Part shown: one piece after another, positions 51,013-59,857 of the stretch
Position numbering within the stretch: position 1 is the first letter of the stretch
Layout of the letters: the number at the start of each line of letters is the position of its first letter
From: an uncultured Porphyromonadaceae bacterium
GTDB lineage: Bacteria > Bacteroidota > Bacteroidia > Bacteroidales > Muribaculaceae
DNA: 64,000 bases
Assembly: GCA_947177035.1 (NCBI GenBank)
Contig: CAMWSS010000005.1
Location: 25,411-89,410 of the forward strand
Reading direction: 5' to 3'
Translations under genes and position numbers: made by a program
The notes under the pieces: model-generated
What the model saw: the letters and a program-made list of their open reading frames with translations, nothing else
What the model was told of the DNA's origin: nothing
Database searches by the model: none

Positions 51013-51040
51013 GTGTGGTAGCGTGTGGGAGGAGGTGCAG

Positions 51041-52522
51041 TTATCTGTAGTGATGGTCGACCTGCGGACGGGTCGTGACATAGTCGGGCATGCACTGGCC
51101 TGTGCGCGCTCCGATGTAGGTCGGGTCGGAGATGTAGAACGTGCGTCCGTCGAAGCTGTAGGAGTCGCCGCCGATCGGTTCGGTCAGGCACACTGCCGCG
51201 CTTTCGTGGCCGGGATAGGTGATCATCTGGTTCTCGACTCCGAGGGCGTTCCAGAGCAGGTAGGTGTAGAACACGGCGCGGTCTTCGCAGTCGCACTGCG
51301 GATAGAAGAGCATCTCTTCAAAGAAGTATGGCTTCTCGAATCCGTGGGCCTGGTCGTCGGTGGCATAGCTGAAGGCCGACTGGGTGAAGCGCAGCAGGGC
51401 GTCGACCGCCTCGAGCTGTGGCCTGCCGGCCAGCTGGGACTTGATCTGGCCGACGATGTCGGCGCGCAGTTCAGGCTCGAGCACGGTCGAGGCATAGTCG
51501 GTCATCTCCATCTGCGGATAGCGGTAGAGCATCGGGAAGAGGTTGGCGTTGACGTTGCCGTTGAGTTGGATTCCGCCGAATTCCAGATGGAAGGGGTGGG
51601 GCTTGTAGGGGATGGCGGGAGCCTGGGCGAAGCGCAGGTCGAGCTCGCGTCCGGTCCTGGCGCCATCGGGGAGGCGGCAGGTGGTGATGGACGTTGACGG
51701 GTCGAGGTTGTCGCTGTCGGCAAAGATGAAGAAGCGGGTGCCGTCGATGCGCATGTAGGGGCGGCCATAGACGGTCTGGGTGAAGGGGAGCAGCAGCAGT
51801 CCGTCGCCGGTGGCCGTCATGCCCAGTCGGGCTCCGAAGCCCATGTGGGTGAGCAGGAAGTGGCTCAGCGCCATCCGGGCCGTGGAGTGGTGGCCGGAGT
51901 AGCGGGCGTTGACATAGCCGCGCACCAGGTCAAAGGTGAGATAGTCGTTGAAGCGGTGTGAGGCGGCCAGGGTCTGAAGGTGTGAGCACAGGGCGCGGGC
52001 CTGGCTGTCGGAGTCGAGCTCGCGCCACAGTGAGGCGAATTCTTTTTCGGAGCCGAGGCGCCGGGGCACGCTCAGGTCGGTCTGCGGCAGGCTGAACGTC
52101 ATGCCATGGAAGTCAAACGTTTCTTCGGGCGCAGGCTCCGGGGCAGGCCGGGGGGTCTGAGGTTCGGGCGCCGCCGCCGGAGGGGCGGGCGCGGGCTGGT
52201 CATCGTCGGCTATGGCCCGGGGGGCCGGAAGGTCGCCGCCGCGCGTCGGGGCGTCGGTTTGCCGCGGGGCCACGGGCGCCTTGTCGGGCTTCGGGGTTTC
52301 GTCGCGTTCGATGCCTTTGAAGCGGTCGTATTCCACCCATGCGTTTTCGAGAAAGCGGGCATAGTCCTTGAGCACGTTTTCGCGAAACGACGCATAGTCG
52401 CTGAGCACGCTCTGGCGGAATTCGCTGAACGACTGCCGGCTGCCGGTGCCGTCGGAGCCGTTGGCGGCGGCGACGGCGGTCAGCAGCATCATGGCGGCCG
52501 TTGTTGGTCGGAGCGGATTCAT
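51041..52522 (-). CDS. Exported transglutaminase-like protein
   Basis: A 493-residue protein with a signal peptide (PTTAAMMLLTAVAAANG), a Pro/Ala-rich linker (about 75-135) and a C-terminal papain-like/transglutaminase-like core: YPQCDCEDRAVFYTYLLWNALG gives the Cys, YPGHESAAVCL the His and TFYISDPTYIGA the Asp. The fold could be a protease, a cross-linking enzyme or an inactive relative; the triad is intact. It is the last gene of the seven-gene leftward operon. The start is 12 bases after the stop of the small secreted protein gene. Confidence 0.72.
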   Translation of the reverse strand: MNPLRPTTAAMMLLTAVAAANGSDGTGSRQSFSEFRQSVLSDYASFRENVLKDYARFLENAWVEYDRFKGIERDETPKPDKAPVAPRQTDAPTRGGDLPAPRAIADDDQPAPAPPAAAPEPQTPRPAPEPAPEETFDFHGMTFSLPQTDLSVPRRLGSEKEFASLWRELDSDSQARALCSHLQTLAASHRFNDYLTFDLVRGYVNARYSGHHSTARMALSHFLLTHMGFGARLGMTATGDGLLLLPFTQTVYGRPYMRIDGTRFFIFADSDNLDPSTSITTCRLPDGARTGRELDLRFAQAPAIPYKPHPFHLEFGGIQLNGNVNANLFPMLYRYPQMEMTDYASTVLEPELRADIVGQIKSQLAGRPQLEAVDALLRFTQSAFSYATDDQAHGFEKPYFFEEMLFYPQCDCEDRAVFYTYLLWNALGVENQMITYPGHESAAVCLTEPIGGDSYSFDGRTFYISDPTYIGARTGQCMPDYVTTRPQVDHHYR

Positions 52523-52533
52523 CGCGTGGTCGG

Positions 52534-53166
52534 TCAGAAGCCTTTGCGCACGAAGTCGGAGATGGATGAGGCATGGCGCTGGGCGGCCTCGCTCTCTTTC
52601 AGGGCGTTCTCCATGGCGCGCACGCGGGCTTTGGATGCGGCGCTTTCGTTGACGATGAAGAAGGTCTGCATCTCGAAGACGCCGTTGCCCATGTCGCGGA
52701 TAATCGAGAAGCTTTCGCTCATTTCATTTTTGATCTCTTTTTCGACCAGGCGCTCATAGGCGGCATAGAAGTGGTCGAACTCCTCGGCTGCGCTCTCGTC
52801 GGAGCCATTGGCGGCCATGTCGGAGACCACGCGGCCCTTGAGGGTGGAGCCGGCTTCGTTGGAGTAGTTGACGCAGGCGTTGTTGACGGCCTGCTGGTGG
52901 CCGATGTTTTTGGACTTGAAGTTGCCGGCCACGCCAACGACTTCGTGGCCGTCTTCGGCCATTGAGATCAGGCTGGTGTAGTGGCGGTTGAGCGCGCCTT
53001 CGAGGGTGCTTGACGAGCCGAAGATTTTCCAGCCTTCTTTTTTGTATTCCTTGAGTTTTGCTTTGGTCTCTTTGTTGATCTGTTTCTGTTGCTGTTTGGT
53101 CAGTTCTGCGGCCGATGCGCCGAGGGTGAGGCAGAGGGCCATGAGAAGGAGCATGAATTTCTTCAT
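52534..53166 (-). CDS. Small secreted protein of unknown function
   Basis: A 210-residue protein with a signal peptide (MKKFMLLLMALCLTLGASA), a basic helical start (LTKQQQKQINKETKAKLKEYKKEGWKIFGSSSTLEGALNRHY) and an LPP20/curli-regulator-like middle that processes multi-residue names such as AVNNACVNYSNEAGSTLKGRV. The C-terminal half is helical (ARVRAMENALKESEAAQRHASSI). I do not recognise a family with certainty. It lies in the caspase operon between the DUF4384-like and transglutaminase-like genes. Confidence 0.72.
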   Translation of the reverse strand: MKKFMLLLMALCLTLGASAAELTKQQQKQINKETKAKLKEYKKEGWKIFGSSSTLEGALNRHYTSLISMAEDGHEVVGVAGNFKSKNIGHQQAVNNACVNYSNEAGSTLKGRVVSDMAANGSDESAAEEFDHFYAAYERLVEKEIKNEMSESFSIIRDMGNGVFEMQTFFIVNESAASKARVRAMENALKESEAAQRHASSISDFVRKGF

Positions 53167-53253
53167 AGGTCAGTAGATTTTAATTGTTGTTTTTTTTATG
53201 TGTGAATTTTGTTGTCTGATGGGAGAGGGAGGAGAGGGAGGCGGAGACGCGTG

Positions 53254-54129
53254 TCAGTTGCCGTGGATGACGAGGTTGAACACTTTCATGCCCATTTTCC
53301 GGTCGGCGCGGCGCACTTTTGAGAGCCATCGCACGAAGTCGCTGTAGGTCAGCGAGCGTGGCAGCGACGTGTCGGCCGAGGCATGGTCGATGGCTTTGGT
53401 GAATTCGTTGGGCGAGAAGAGTACATAGAGCCGGTTGTGTTCGATGGCTTTGTCGGTGACCATGGTCAGTTCGTCGGGGACTCCGAGGCTTTTGTCGGCT
53501 TTGTCGGCGCTGAAAAACACGTATTCGCGTCCGTGTCTGACCGGCACTTTGCCCGAGGTCGAGGAAGAGTAGGGGAGCAGGGTCATGACGTCGTCGCCCA
53601 CGGTGAGATATACGGTCAGGAATCCGTCGTCCGGCGCCGAGAAGCTGAGAAAGAGATCGTCGCCCGAGCGGAAGTCGGTGTCGGCATGGCGGGGCGTGGT
53701 GCCGTTGCGCAGCACCGTGGCGTTGAAGTCGGCGGCAAGGTTGGAGAGGGCGCGTGCCTTGATGCGCACCTTGCAGCGCACGATGTAGAGTCCGTCGGAG
53801 TCGAGCTCGGTTGAAAACTGCGGTTCTCCGTCGTCGGCGATCCATTCGCCGTTGACTTCCGAGGCCGAGAGCGACGAGAAGAATGTCTGCTCGCCCGAGC
53901 GGTCGGCCACGTCGCGCTGCACGGTGGTCTGGCTGATCACTGTGCCGAACTCGCGCGCCAGGGCGTTGATGCGGGCGGCTTCGAGGGCTTTCTGGCGGGC
54001 CATGGCGGGAGAGTCGTCGCTCTCGCCATAGTATGTGGCTTCGCCGTCGATGGTGACCACGTTTTGCGCCTGAGCCGCGCCGACGCCACTCAGGATCATG
54101 GCCAGGGTGATGATCAGGGCTTTAATCAT
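53254..54129 (-). CDS. DUF4384-like exported protein
   Basis: A 291-residue protein starting MIKALIITLAMILSGVGAAQAQ, a signal peptide. The next 120 residues (GEATYYGESDDSPAMARQKALEAARINALAREFG) have the repeated-Ala helix of LPP20/flagellar-assembly-type domains. After residue 145 a DUF4384-like beta domain follows (YRSGDD-like FRSGDDLFLSFSAPDDGFLTVYLTVGDDVMTLLP...VLFSPNEF). DUF4384 commonly lies beside caspase or CHAT proteases. The long track ORF (to 54777) is a shadow of the caspase gene; the ATG at 54129 overlaps the caspase stop as ATGA. Confidence 0.78.
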   Translation of the reverse strand: MIKALIITLAMILSGVGAAQAQNVVTIDGEATYYGESDDSPAMARQKALEAARINALAREFGTVISQTTVQRDVADRSGEQTFFSSLSASEVNGEWIADDGEPQFSTELDSDGLYIVRCKVRIKARALSNLAADFNATVLRNGTTPRHADTDFRSGDDLFLSFSAPDDGFLTVYLTVGDDVMTLLPYSSSTSGKVPVRHGREYVFFSADKADKSLGVPDELTMVTDKAIEHNRLYVLFSPNEFTKAIDHASADTSLPRSLTYSDFVRWLSKVRRADRKMGMKVFNLVIHGN

Positions 54130-56792
54130 GGACGGAATTTTTTTGTGCGCCACAGTTCCGACATGGCTCCCGAGGTGGTGGCTGTCGGGGTCTGGGGCTT
54201 GGAGTTGATGAAGTTGCTCTGGCGTTTCACGTTTTCGATCACATAGTCGCTCAGTTCCTTCAGGGTTGTGTTTCCTTTTGTGTCTTTGAGTTTTTTGAGC
54301 AGATAGTATGTGAAGAGTCCGTGGTTTTTCTCGGCATAGGGCAGGGCCGTTTCGTTGCCTGAGGCGGCCGAGAGCACGAGCATATTGCCCTTTGGCGCGG
54401 TTTCTTTGGGTTTGATGACCACGGCGCGAGCCTGGGTGAGCATGTCGCCGTCCTGCTGGCGTTGCGCGCCGCTGAAGCATGCGTCGATGAACACTGCCAC
54501 CGACTTGGCGTTGAGGTCGCCCAGTTCGGCATAGAGCCTCGAGAGCGGATAGCAGGTTTCGCTGACGGTTGCGTCGCCGTCGACCGGCAGAATGTAGGCG
54601 TCGCGGGTGCGCTCGTCGGGCATTCCGTGGCCGGCATAGTAGACGATCACGTCGGCGTTTCCGCCAAGGGCGTCGACGCGGTTTCTGAGGTCGGAGACCG
54701 CGCGCAGGGTGTTGGCCAGAGTGGCGTTTTCGAGCAGTGTGACGTTGCGCGCGGGCATGCCCATGACGCTCCGGCAATATTCGGCGAAGGTGGTTCCGTC
54801 GTTGTTGGCCGACGCCACGTCGGGCACGTTGGCATATTCTTCGTTGGCGATGATCAGGGCAACGGAGTTTTCGGCCTTTTTGCTGCTGACGGGGATGTTT
54901 TCGTCGACGTCGCTCTTTTTCTGGATCGTCACCTTGCGGGTGTTGCGGGCGGTTGCCTGCCCGTTGTTGCGTCCGCGCAGAATCGAGTTGAAGTCAATGT
55001 CGATTTCGGGATATGAGTTGTAGGCCAGGGCTTTGTCGTTGTCGTATGTGTAGGTTTTGCCTCCGGGGGTCACGAATGTGATCGAGGCGATGCGCACTCC
55101 GGTCTCGTCGATGAAGTATCGCGGGCTTCTGAAGCTGATGCCTGCGAAGGTGGCTTTGAAGGTTTCGGCTTCGTTGTCCTTCAGCGGCACTTTGACGTAG
55201 ACAGGACCATAGTCGGTGTCGATCATGAACACTTCGTTGGTCGCGTCGTAAGGCTCGAGTCTGAGATTGTTGAGGCGGAGTTTCTGTGCATACATGTCGA
55301 GGTATTCCTCGGCGCATTTCCGGCTCAGACGGTCGTATTCGGCGATCATCGTGTTGTCGTTGACGCGCTTGCGGTAATCGTCGAGCGGTTCAAACTCTTT
55401 TTTTGCCGACCATTTACCGAGCGCTTCGGTGATGTATTCGCGGGCGTATTCCGAATATATCGGGGCTTCCGCTCCGGTTCCAGAGGTGAGGTCGGTGAGT
55501 CCGGAGGTGGCGAAATTTTTGCCGCCGCTCTCTGAATAGCTCATCATCGGCGGCATGAACATGTCGCCCAGCGGGTCGTGGCCGAGCGCGGTGAGGCGTT
55601 CGTTGATGCGTCCGAAGGCTTCCTTGTCTTCCAGACACAGGTAGCATACTCCGAGCGATTTCATATATTTGACGGCCATCGGGTCGGTGTCGAGCACCTG
55701 GCGGAACTGCACAGCGGCGGCGTCGAAGTAGTTTTTGGCTTGCCGCCGCATGCGCCTGGCAGCTTTTTCGTCGTTTTCGTTGATTGCGCGGTTGAAGTAT
55801 CCGACGGCCATGTTGTAATAGTTCATGCCCAGGTGCTTGGCGACGCTCAGCGAGTTGGGCTTCAGTTCGCCGAGGGTGGAAAAGACGTCGATGGCCGCTT
55901 TGTAGTCGTTGCGGTCTTCGTGGAGCTGTCCCTGGAGGGTGAGCAGGCGCTCGTCGCGCGGCTTGAGCGCGAGAGCCTTGTTCAGGAATTCCTGAAGATA
56001 TTGCGCGTGGCCTCCGTCGACACACGCCTGCACGCCGATCATCGGCAGCATGTCGTTGGTCGGATACAGCTCGGTGCCGGTCAGCATTGTCGAGATGGCC
56101 AGCGGGTAGTTTTTGGCGTTTAGGCAGGCTTGTCCCATGAAGAGATAGACCTGTTCGCGCCGCTCGGTGGCTCCTGATGAGAAGAACAGCTTGAAATATT
56201 CGATGGCTTTTTCCCATTCCTTGCCGTTGTAGGCCGATGAGGCCGCGATGTAGGTAATGAACGGGAATACCTGCGGGTTGCGGTTCCACGTCTCGCCCGC
56301 GAACTGCGGAAGCATCTGTATGTCAAGGTAGGCGCGGGCATACTTGTTGAGTTCTTCCTGCTGGCTTTGTCCGGAGTAGAAGAATGCGCCTTTGAACAGT
56401 TCGGTGTCGATGTCGCGGAGAATCTCCTTGCACTGTGCGTATCCGCGCGAGCCTTCTTCCTGCTGAATGAGTGCGTCGGCCGTCATTTCATAGCAGCGGT
56501 ATGCTTCGGGATATATGGTCTCGTTGGCTTCGCCGGCGAATTTCATTAGCTGGATGGCCTTGAACGCCTCGCCACACAGAGTGGCCAGGGAGTCGGGCGT
56601 GATTATCGCTGCCGAGTCGGCCGCAAGGAATTCAGCCGAGTCGGCTGTTTCGGTCATGTCGGTCTGAGCGGCGCCGGAACCGGGCAGCAGCAGCGCCTCG
56701 GGCGCCGGCTCCTGATTGGATGTCAGGGCCGACGCGCTTCCGATGGCTGTCAGAGTGAAGAGAATGTAGATTGCGTTTTTTCTAAATCTCAT
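54126..56792 (-). CDS. Exported TPR-caspase family protease
   Basis: An 888-residue protein with a signal peptide or N-terminal anchor (NAIYILFTLTAIGSASA), about 500 residues of helical TPR-like repeats (for example YFKLFFSSGATERREQVYLFMGQACLNAKNYPLAI), a beta linker, and a C-terminal caspase/C14 domain from about 635. The catalytic His is in VIVYYAGHGMP and the Cys in VAVFIDACFSGAQ; both are present. Such enzymes cleave after basic or acidic residues, often to trigger other effectors. Export to the periplasm or outer surface would be unusual for a cell-death protease, hinting at envelope processing. Confidence 0.85.
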   Translation of the reverse strand: MRFRKNAIYILFTLTAIGSASALTSNQEPAPEALLLPGSGAAQTDMTETADSAEFLAADSAAIITPDSLATLCGEAFKAIQLMKFAGEANETIYPEAYRCYEMTADALIQQEEGSRGYAQCKEILRDIDTELFKGAFFYSGQSQQEELNKYARAYLDIQMLPQFAGETWNRNPQVFPFITYIAASSAYNGKEWEKAIEYFKLFFSSGATERREQVYLFMGQACLNAKNYPLAISTMLTGTELYPTNDMLPMIGVQACVDGGHAQYLQEFLNKALALKPRDERLLTLQGQLHEDRNDYKAAIDVFSTLGELKPNSLSVAKHLGMNYYNMAVGYFNRAINENDEKAARRMRRQAKNYFDAAAVQFRQVLDTDPMAVKYMKSLGVCYLCLEDKEAFGRINERLTALGHDPLGDMFMPPMMSYSESGGKNFATSGLTDLTSGTGAEAPIYSEYAREYITEALGKWSAKKEFEPLDDYRKRVNDNTMIAEYDRLSRKCAEEYLDMYAQKLRLNNLRLEPYDATNEVFMIDTDYGPVYVKVPLKDNEAETFKATFAGISFRSPRYFIDETGVRIASITFVTPGGKTYTYDNDKALAYNSYPEIDIDFNSILRGRNNGQATARNTRKVTIQKKSDVDENIPVSSKKAENSVALIIANEEYANVPDVASANNDGTTFAEYCRSVMGMPARNVTLLENATLANTLRAVSDLRNRVDALGGNADVIVYYAGHGMPDERTRDAYILPVDGDATVSETCYPLSRLYAELGDLNAKSVAVFIDACFSGAQRQQDGDMLTQARAVVIKPKETAPKGNMLVLSAASGNETALPYAEKNHGLFTYYLLKKLKDTKGNTTLKELSDYVIENVKRQSNFINSKPQTPTATTSGAMSELWRTKKFRP

Positions 56793-56812
56793 TGTGGGAG
56801 TGTAGGGTTAAT

Positions 56813-58939
56813 TTAAAAAGCGTCGACGAAGGTAAGCTCGGTTGTGATGCGCCGGAACTGGCTTCCTTTTCCTTCGGCCACGTTGATGTCGATGCGGTAT
56901 GAGGTGCGCATGTCCTGCAGTTCTTTGATATTCTCCTGCAGGAATCCTTTCACGCCTTGCGCGCGCAGGAATGCGAGCTGTTCGTTCTGGGTTATGCGTC
57001 CTTTGGGCGTCACGGTGATTCCGGTCATGTCGCCGTTGTTGTAGACCGGTTCGTCGATGAATTCGCCATAGATTCCGTCGTAGATGATGCGTCCGACGAT
57101 GGGGCTTGAGTCTGCTGTGCCTGAAATTCTGACGTTGAGCTTTTTGCCGGCCGCGATGTAGCGTGCCAGTTCGCCGTCGAGCGATTTCTTGACGAGTTCG
57201 AGCATGGATTTGGCCGCGCCCGACTGTTCGATGCGGTATTTTCCGGGTCCGAAGTCTTCCTGGGCGGTGAATCCGGGATCTACTTCATAGGTGAATCTGA
57301 CTTTGTAGTTGAGGATTTTGTTGCCGTTGGCATCATAGTCAGGCTCGACTTCGGTTGCCACGGTTATGTTTGTGTGGTCGGAAATGACGTTCTGGCTTTT
57401 TGCCTCTTCGACCACCTGCTCCTGGATTTCGCGCAGTTTCAGTTCTTCCATCTGCTGCTGCTGGATGAGTTCGAGCGACACGATATCTTCCTCTTCATCG
57501 TTCTGCATGAAGTTGAGGGGTACGCGGTCAACGTTGTCGTATATGTAGGTCTTGCCGTCGGCGGCGTTCAGCACTTCGGCATATATCAGCTCGAATTTGT
57601 CGCCGCTCGTCACGGTGTATTTCGCATTGGTGAATGTGAGGTCTTCGGGGTTGGTGAACGCTGTGATGTCGCTTTGCGGCACAGGCAGGTATATGGCAGG
57701 CATGTTGTTGAAGTCCACCTCAAGCAGTCCGTGGCGCTCGTCGTATTGTCCGAGGGTGATTTCGGCCATTGCAACCATGTCGGGCGCGAGTCTTGTGGCC
57801 GCTTCGTCCTCGAGCAGCCGGCGGTGTGCCGCGCGCGTCTCGTCGTTGACACGGAGCTGGTATTCTTCAAGTGTTTCTCCTGGCATCATCTTGAGCCATT
57901 CGTTCATCTTGCGGTTGACTTCGTCGTCGATGAGTTTGGTATAATAAGGAGTCAGGTGATACATGCGCTTCACGTCCATTGCCTTGTGGGTGGTGTAGGC
58001 CAGCAGGGTGTTCTTGCGGCTGTCGGGGAGGAAGAGCACGTCTTTCAGTTTGCCGTCGGGCACGCTGACAATCTCGCGGTCTTCTTCCGGGTCAAGAAGG
58101 TTTACGATGACGATGTCGGTCGGCGATTTTGCCACGGCAATGTATTTGCTGTCGAAGTTATATGACGCCGACATGCCGTCGCCAAGGTCTTCGACCGTGT
58201 TCTTGATCATGAATGTGCGCGTGTCGTATATGCTGAGCATGCCGTCGTCGGTCAGTACGGCAAACTCAGTGTCGTCGTCGGAGAACAGGATCTCTTTTAC
58301 TCCGCCTTCGAAGTCCCATTTGTGGCGCACTGATTTGTCTTCAAAATTATAGACTGTGACGTTGGCGCCGTCGGTTGTGGCCAGGTGGTAGCGGTTGCTG
58401 CTGAGGGTCATGTCTGTTACCCTGTGTTCGAGCGGCATTTCGTCAACCATCTTGAACGATCTGGAGTCGATGGTGCGCAGCACGGAGTCGGCAGTGGCCA
58501 GCAGGATGTTGAGCGCATCAGGCGTGTAGCAAGCCGCTGTCGGCGATCCGAGTTTCTTGGTGTTGTGTTTATATAGCCGGTGGTTTGGCCGGTCAGTGCC
58601 ATAGACTTTGGCGTTTGTACGTCCTTTTTTGTTGACTGTCACCACTATGTAGTTGAAGCCGGCAGGATTTATGTCCAGATCTATGATGCGGTCGCCGGCG
58701 ACGGCGATATTTTTACCGCGGATTGTGTAGACGTTGGCTCCGGCATAGGGGTAGGCCACAGTGCTGAATCGGGCAAGTCCGTCGGGCGAGTCAGGCAGTT
58801 TGAATCGGTATTCCGAGTGGGTGGCAACTGCTCTTTCTTCTTTGTCGAATGTTGCGGCGTAGGTCGGAAGCATAGAGGCCAGAGCCAGTCCCAAGGGAAG
58901 TGTGTGCCGGATCATGTTCAGCGTTAGTTTCGGTGTCAT
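56813..58939 (-). CDS. Periplasmic beta-propeller protein with OmpA-like end
   Basis: A 708-residue protein. The start is MTPKLTLNMIRHTLPLGLALASMLPTYAA, where an internal ATG (Met9) could also serve. Residues 40-330 are WD40/YVTN-like propeller repeats (DALNILLATADSVLRTIDSRSFKMV, EFAVLTDDGMLSIYDTRTFM). The centre (about 340-540) is helical and charged, including EEDIVSLELIQQQQMEELKLREIQEQVVEEAK. The C-terminus LNVRISGTADSSP...NEQLAFLRAQGVKGFLQ resembles an OmpA-type motif interrupted by an insertion, so it may bind the cell wall. It starts 21 bases after the preceding gene's stop minus-strand equivalent and belongs to the same operon. Confidence 0.75.
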   Translation of the reverse strand: MTPKLTLNMIRHTLPLGLALASMLPTYAATFDKEERAVATHSEYRFKLPDSPDGLARFSTVAYPYAGANVYTIRGKNIAVAGDRIIDLDINPAGFNYIVVTVNKKGRTNAKVYGTDRPNHRLYKHNTKKLGSPTAACYTPDALNILLATADSVLRTIDSRSFKMVDEMPLEHRVTDMTLSSNRYHLATTDGANVTVYNFEDKSVRHKWDFEGGVKEILFSDDDTEFAVLTDDGMLSIYDTRTFMIKNTVEDLGDGMSASYNFDSKYIAVAKSPTDIVIVNLLDPEEDREIVSVPDGKLKDVLFLPDSRKNTLLAYTTHKAMDVKRMYHLTPYYTKLIDDEVNRKMNEWLKMMPGETLEEYQLRVNDETRAAHRRLLEDEAATRLAPDMVAMAEITLGQYDERHGLLEVDFNNMPAIYLPVPQSDITAFTNPEDLTFTNAKYTVTSGDKFELIYAEVLNAADGKTYIYDNVDRVPLNFMQNDEEEDIVSLELIQQQQMEELKLREIQEQVVEEAKSQNVISDHTNITVATEVEPDYDANGNKILNYKVRFTYEVDPGFTAQEDFGPGKYRIEQSGAAKSMLELVKKSLDGELARYIAAGKKLNVRISGTADSSPIVGRIIYDGIYGEFIDEPVYNNGDMTGITVTPKGRITQNEQLAFLRAQGVKGFLQENIKELQDMRTSYRIDINVAEGKGSQFRRITTELTFVDAF

Positions 58940-58999
58940 TGTGTGAGTTGAAATAAGTGTGTGGTGTAAAATATATGTGTGGTGTATGTTGGTTGTCGG

Positions 59000-59857
59000 T
59001 CAGAGTATTCTCAAGTATAGCGGGAAGTCGCCGCCCGGGTCTCCCGGCACCGCATTTCCGTCGATCAGGCTGTTGAGTTTCGTGAGCAGTTCGTCTACTT
59101 CAAAATAGTAGTTTGTCATCACCAGAATGTGGTTTTCCGCGCGAGTCAGTCCGGAGTTCTGGCTTCTGGCGATTGACTGGTCGGGTTGCAACGCATAGCT
59201 TCCGACCGGCTGCCCCAGTTCTGAAATGCAGATAACCCCGTCGTCACCAAACTTGATCACGTTGAAATAGATCGGAAACGCCAGTGTGTTTTCCACCGAA
59301 AAAAGTATTCCGTTTCCGTCGTTGCGGCTGTTGCGTATGGTTACCGGAGATTTCATGGCGTCGAGATCCTGGAGTGAATTTGACAGCATGGCATAAAGCC
59401 TTTGGCTGAGAAGGTCGACATCGACCTGCACCCGCTCGGCGTCAGGGTCATATGTTGACAGGGCGCGTGTCACTTTCCCTTTTTCGATGAAAATCACTCC
59501 GCTACCCGAGTCGGCGGTTTTTCCCATTCGGATTTTGTCATGGACGGTGCCCGAGTTTGACCTGGCTTTCTTCTTTGCGTCAAACATGATTCGTGTCACC
59601 GTCATCTGTCCGGGGGTACGTGCGCTGTATATCTGGCTGTCGATTGAATCGAGCACATCGATCGACGAATCGTCGCCGATGATTATCAGGTCGGCCGGTT
59701 TGATCTCCATGCCAGCTGTGGCGGTGACGGTTTTTGACCCTTGTCTGAGTTTGACATTTCCGCTTACAGACTTGACGGAATAGTGTGCCGACGCCTGAGC
59801 CAGTCCGAGAATAATGGCCGCAAGCATAGCGCAGAGGTGTTTAATGTGGCTATTCAT
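59000..59857 (-). CDS. FecR-like/DUF4384-like exported protein
   Basis: A 285-residue protein with a signal peptide (HIKHLCAMLAAIILGLAQASA) and a FecR-type domain (YSVKSVSGNVKLRQGSKTVTATAGMEIKPADLIIIGDDSSIDVLDS) in residues 22-100. The C-terminal half (ILFSVENTLAFPIYFNVIKFGDDGVICISELGQPVGSYALQP) recalls DUF4384. FecR-domain proteins often pair with CHASE2 proteins and caspase/CHAT proteases in other phyla. The track start at 59947 is upstream shadow; the ATG at 59857 overlaps the CHASE2 stop as ATGA. Confidence 0.78.
   Translation of the reverse strand: MNSHIKHLCAMLAAIILGLAQASAHYSVKSVSGNVKLRQGSKTVTATAGMEIKPADLIIIGDDSSIDVLDSIDSQIYSARTPGQMTVTRIMFDAKKKARSNSGTVHDKIRMGKTADSGSGVIFIEKGKVTRALSTYDPDAERVQVDVDLLSQRLYAMLSNSLQDLDAMKSPVTIRNSRNDGNGILFSVENTLAFPIYFNVIKFGDDGVICISELGQPVGSYALQPDQSIARSQNSGLTRAENHILVMTNYYFEVDELLTKLNSLIDGNAVPGDPGGDFPLYLRIL

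Noticed and set aside
54130-54777. N-terminal extension of the DUF4384-like ORF
   Set aside because: Arg-rich shadow of the caspase gene; a signal peptide begins exactly at 54129.
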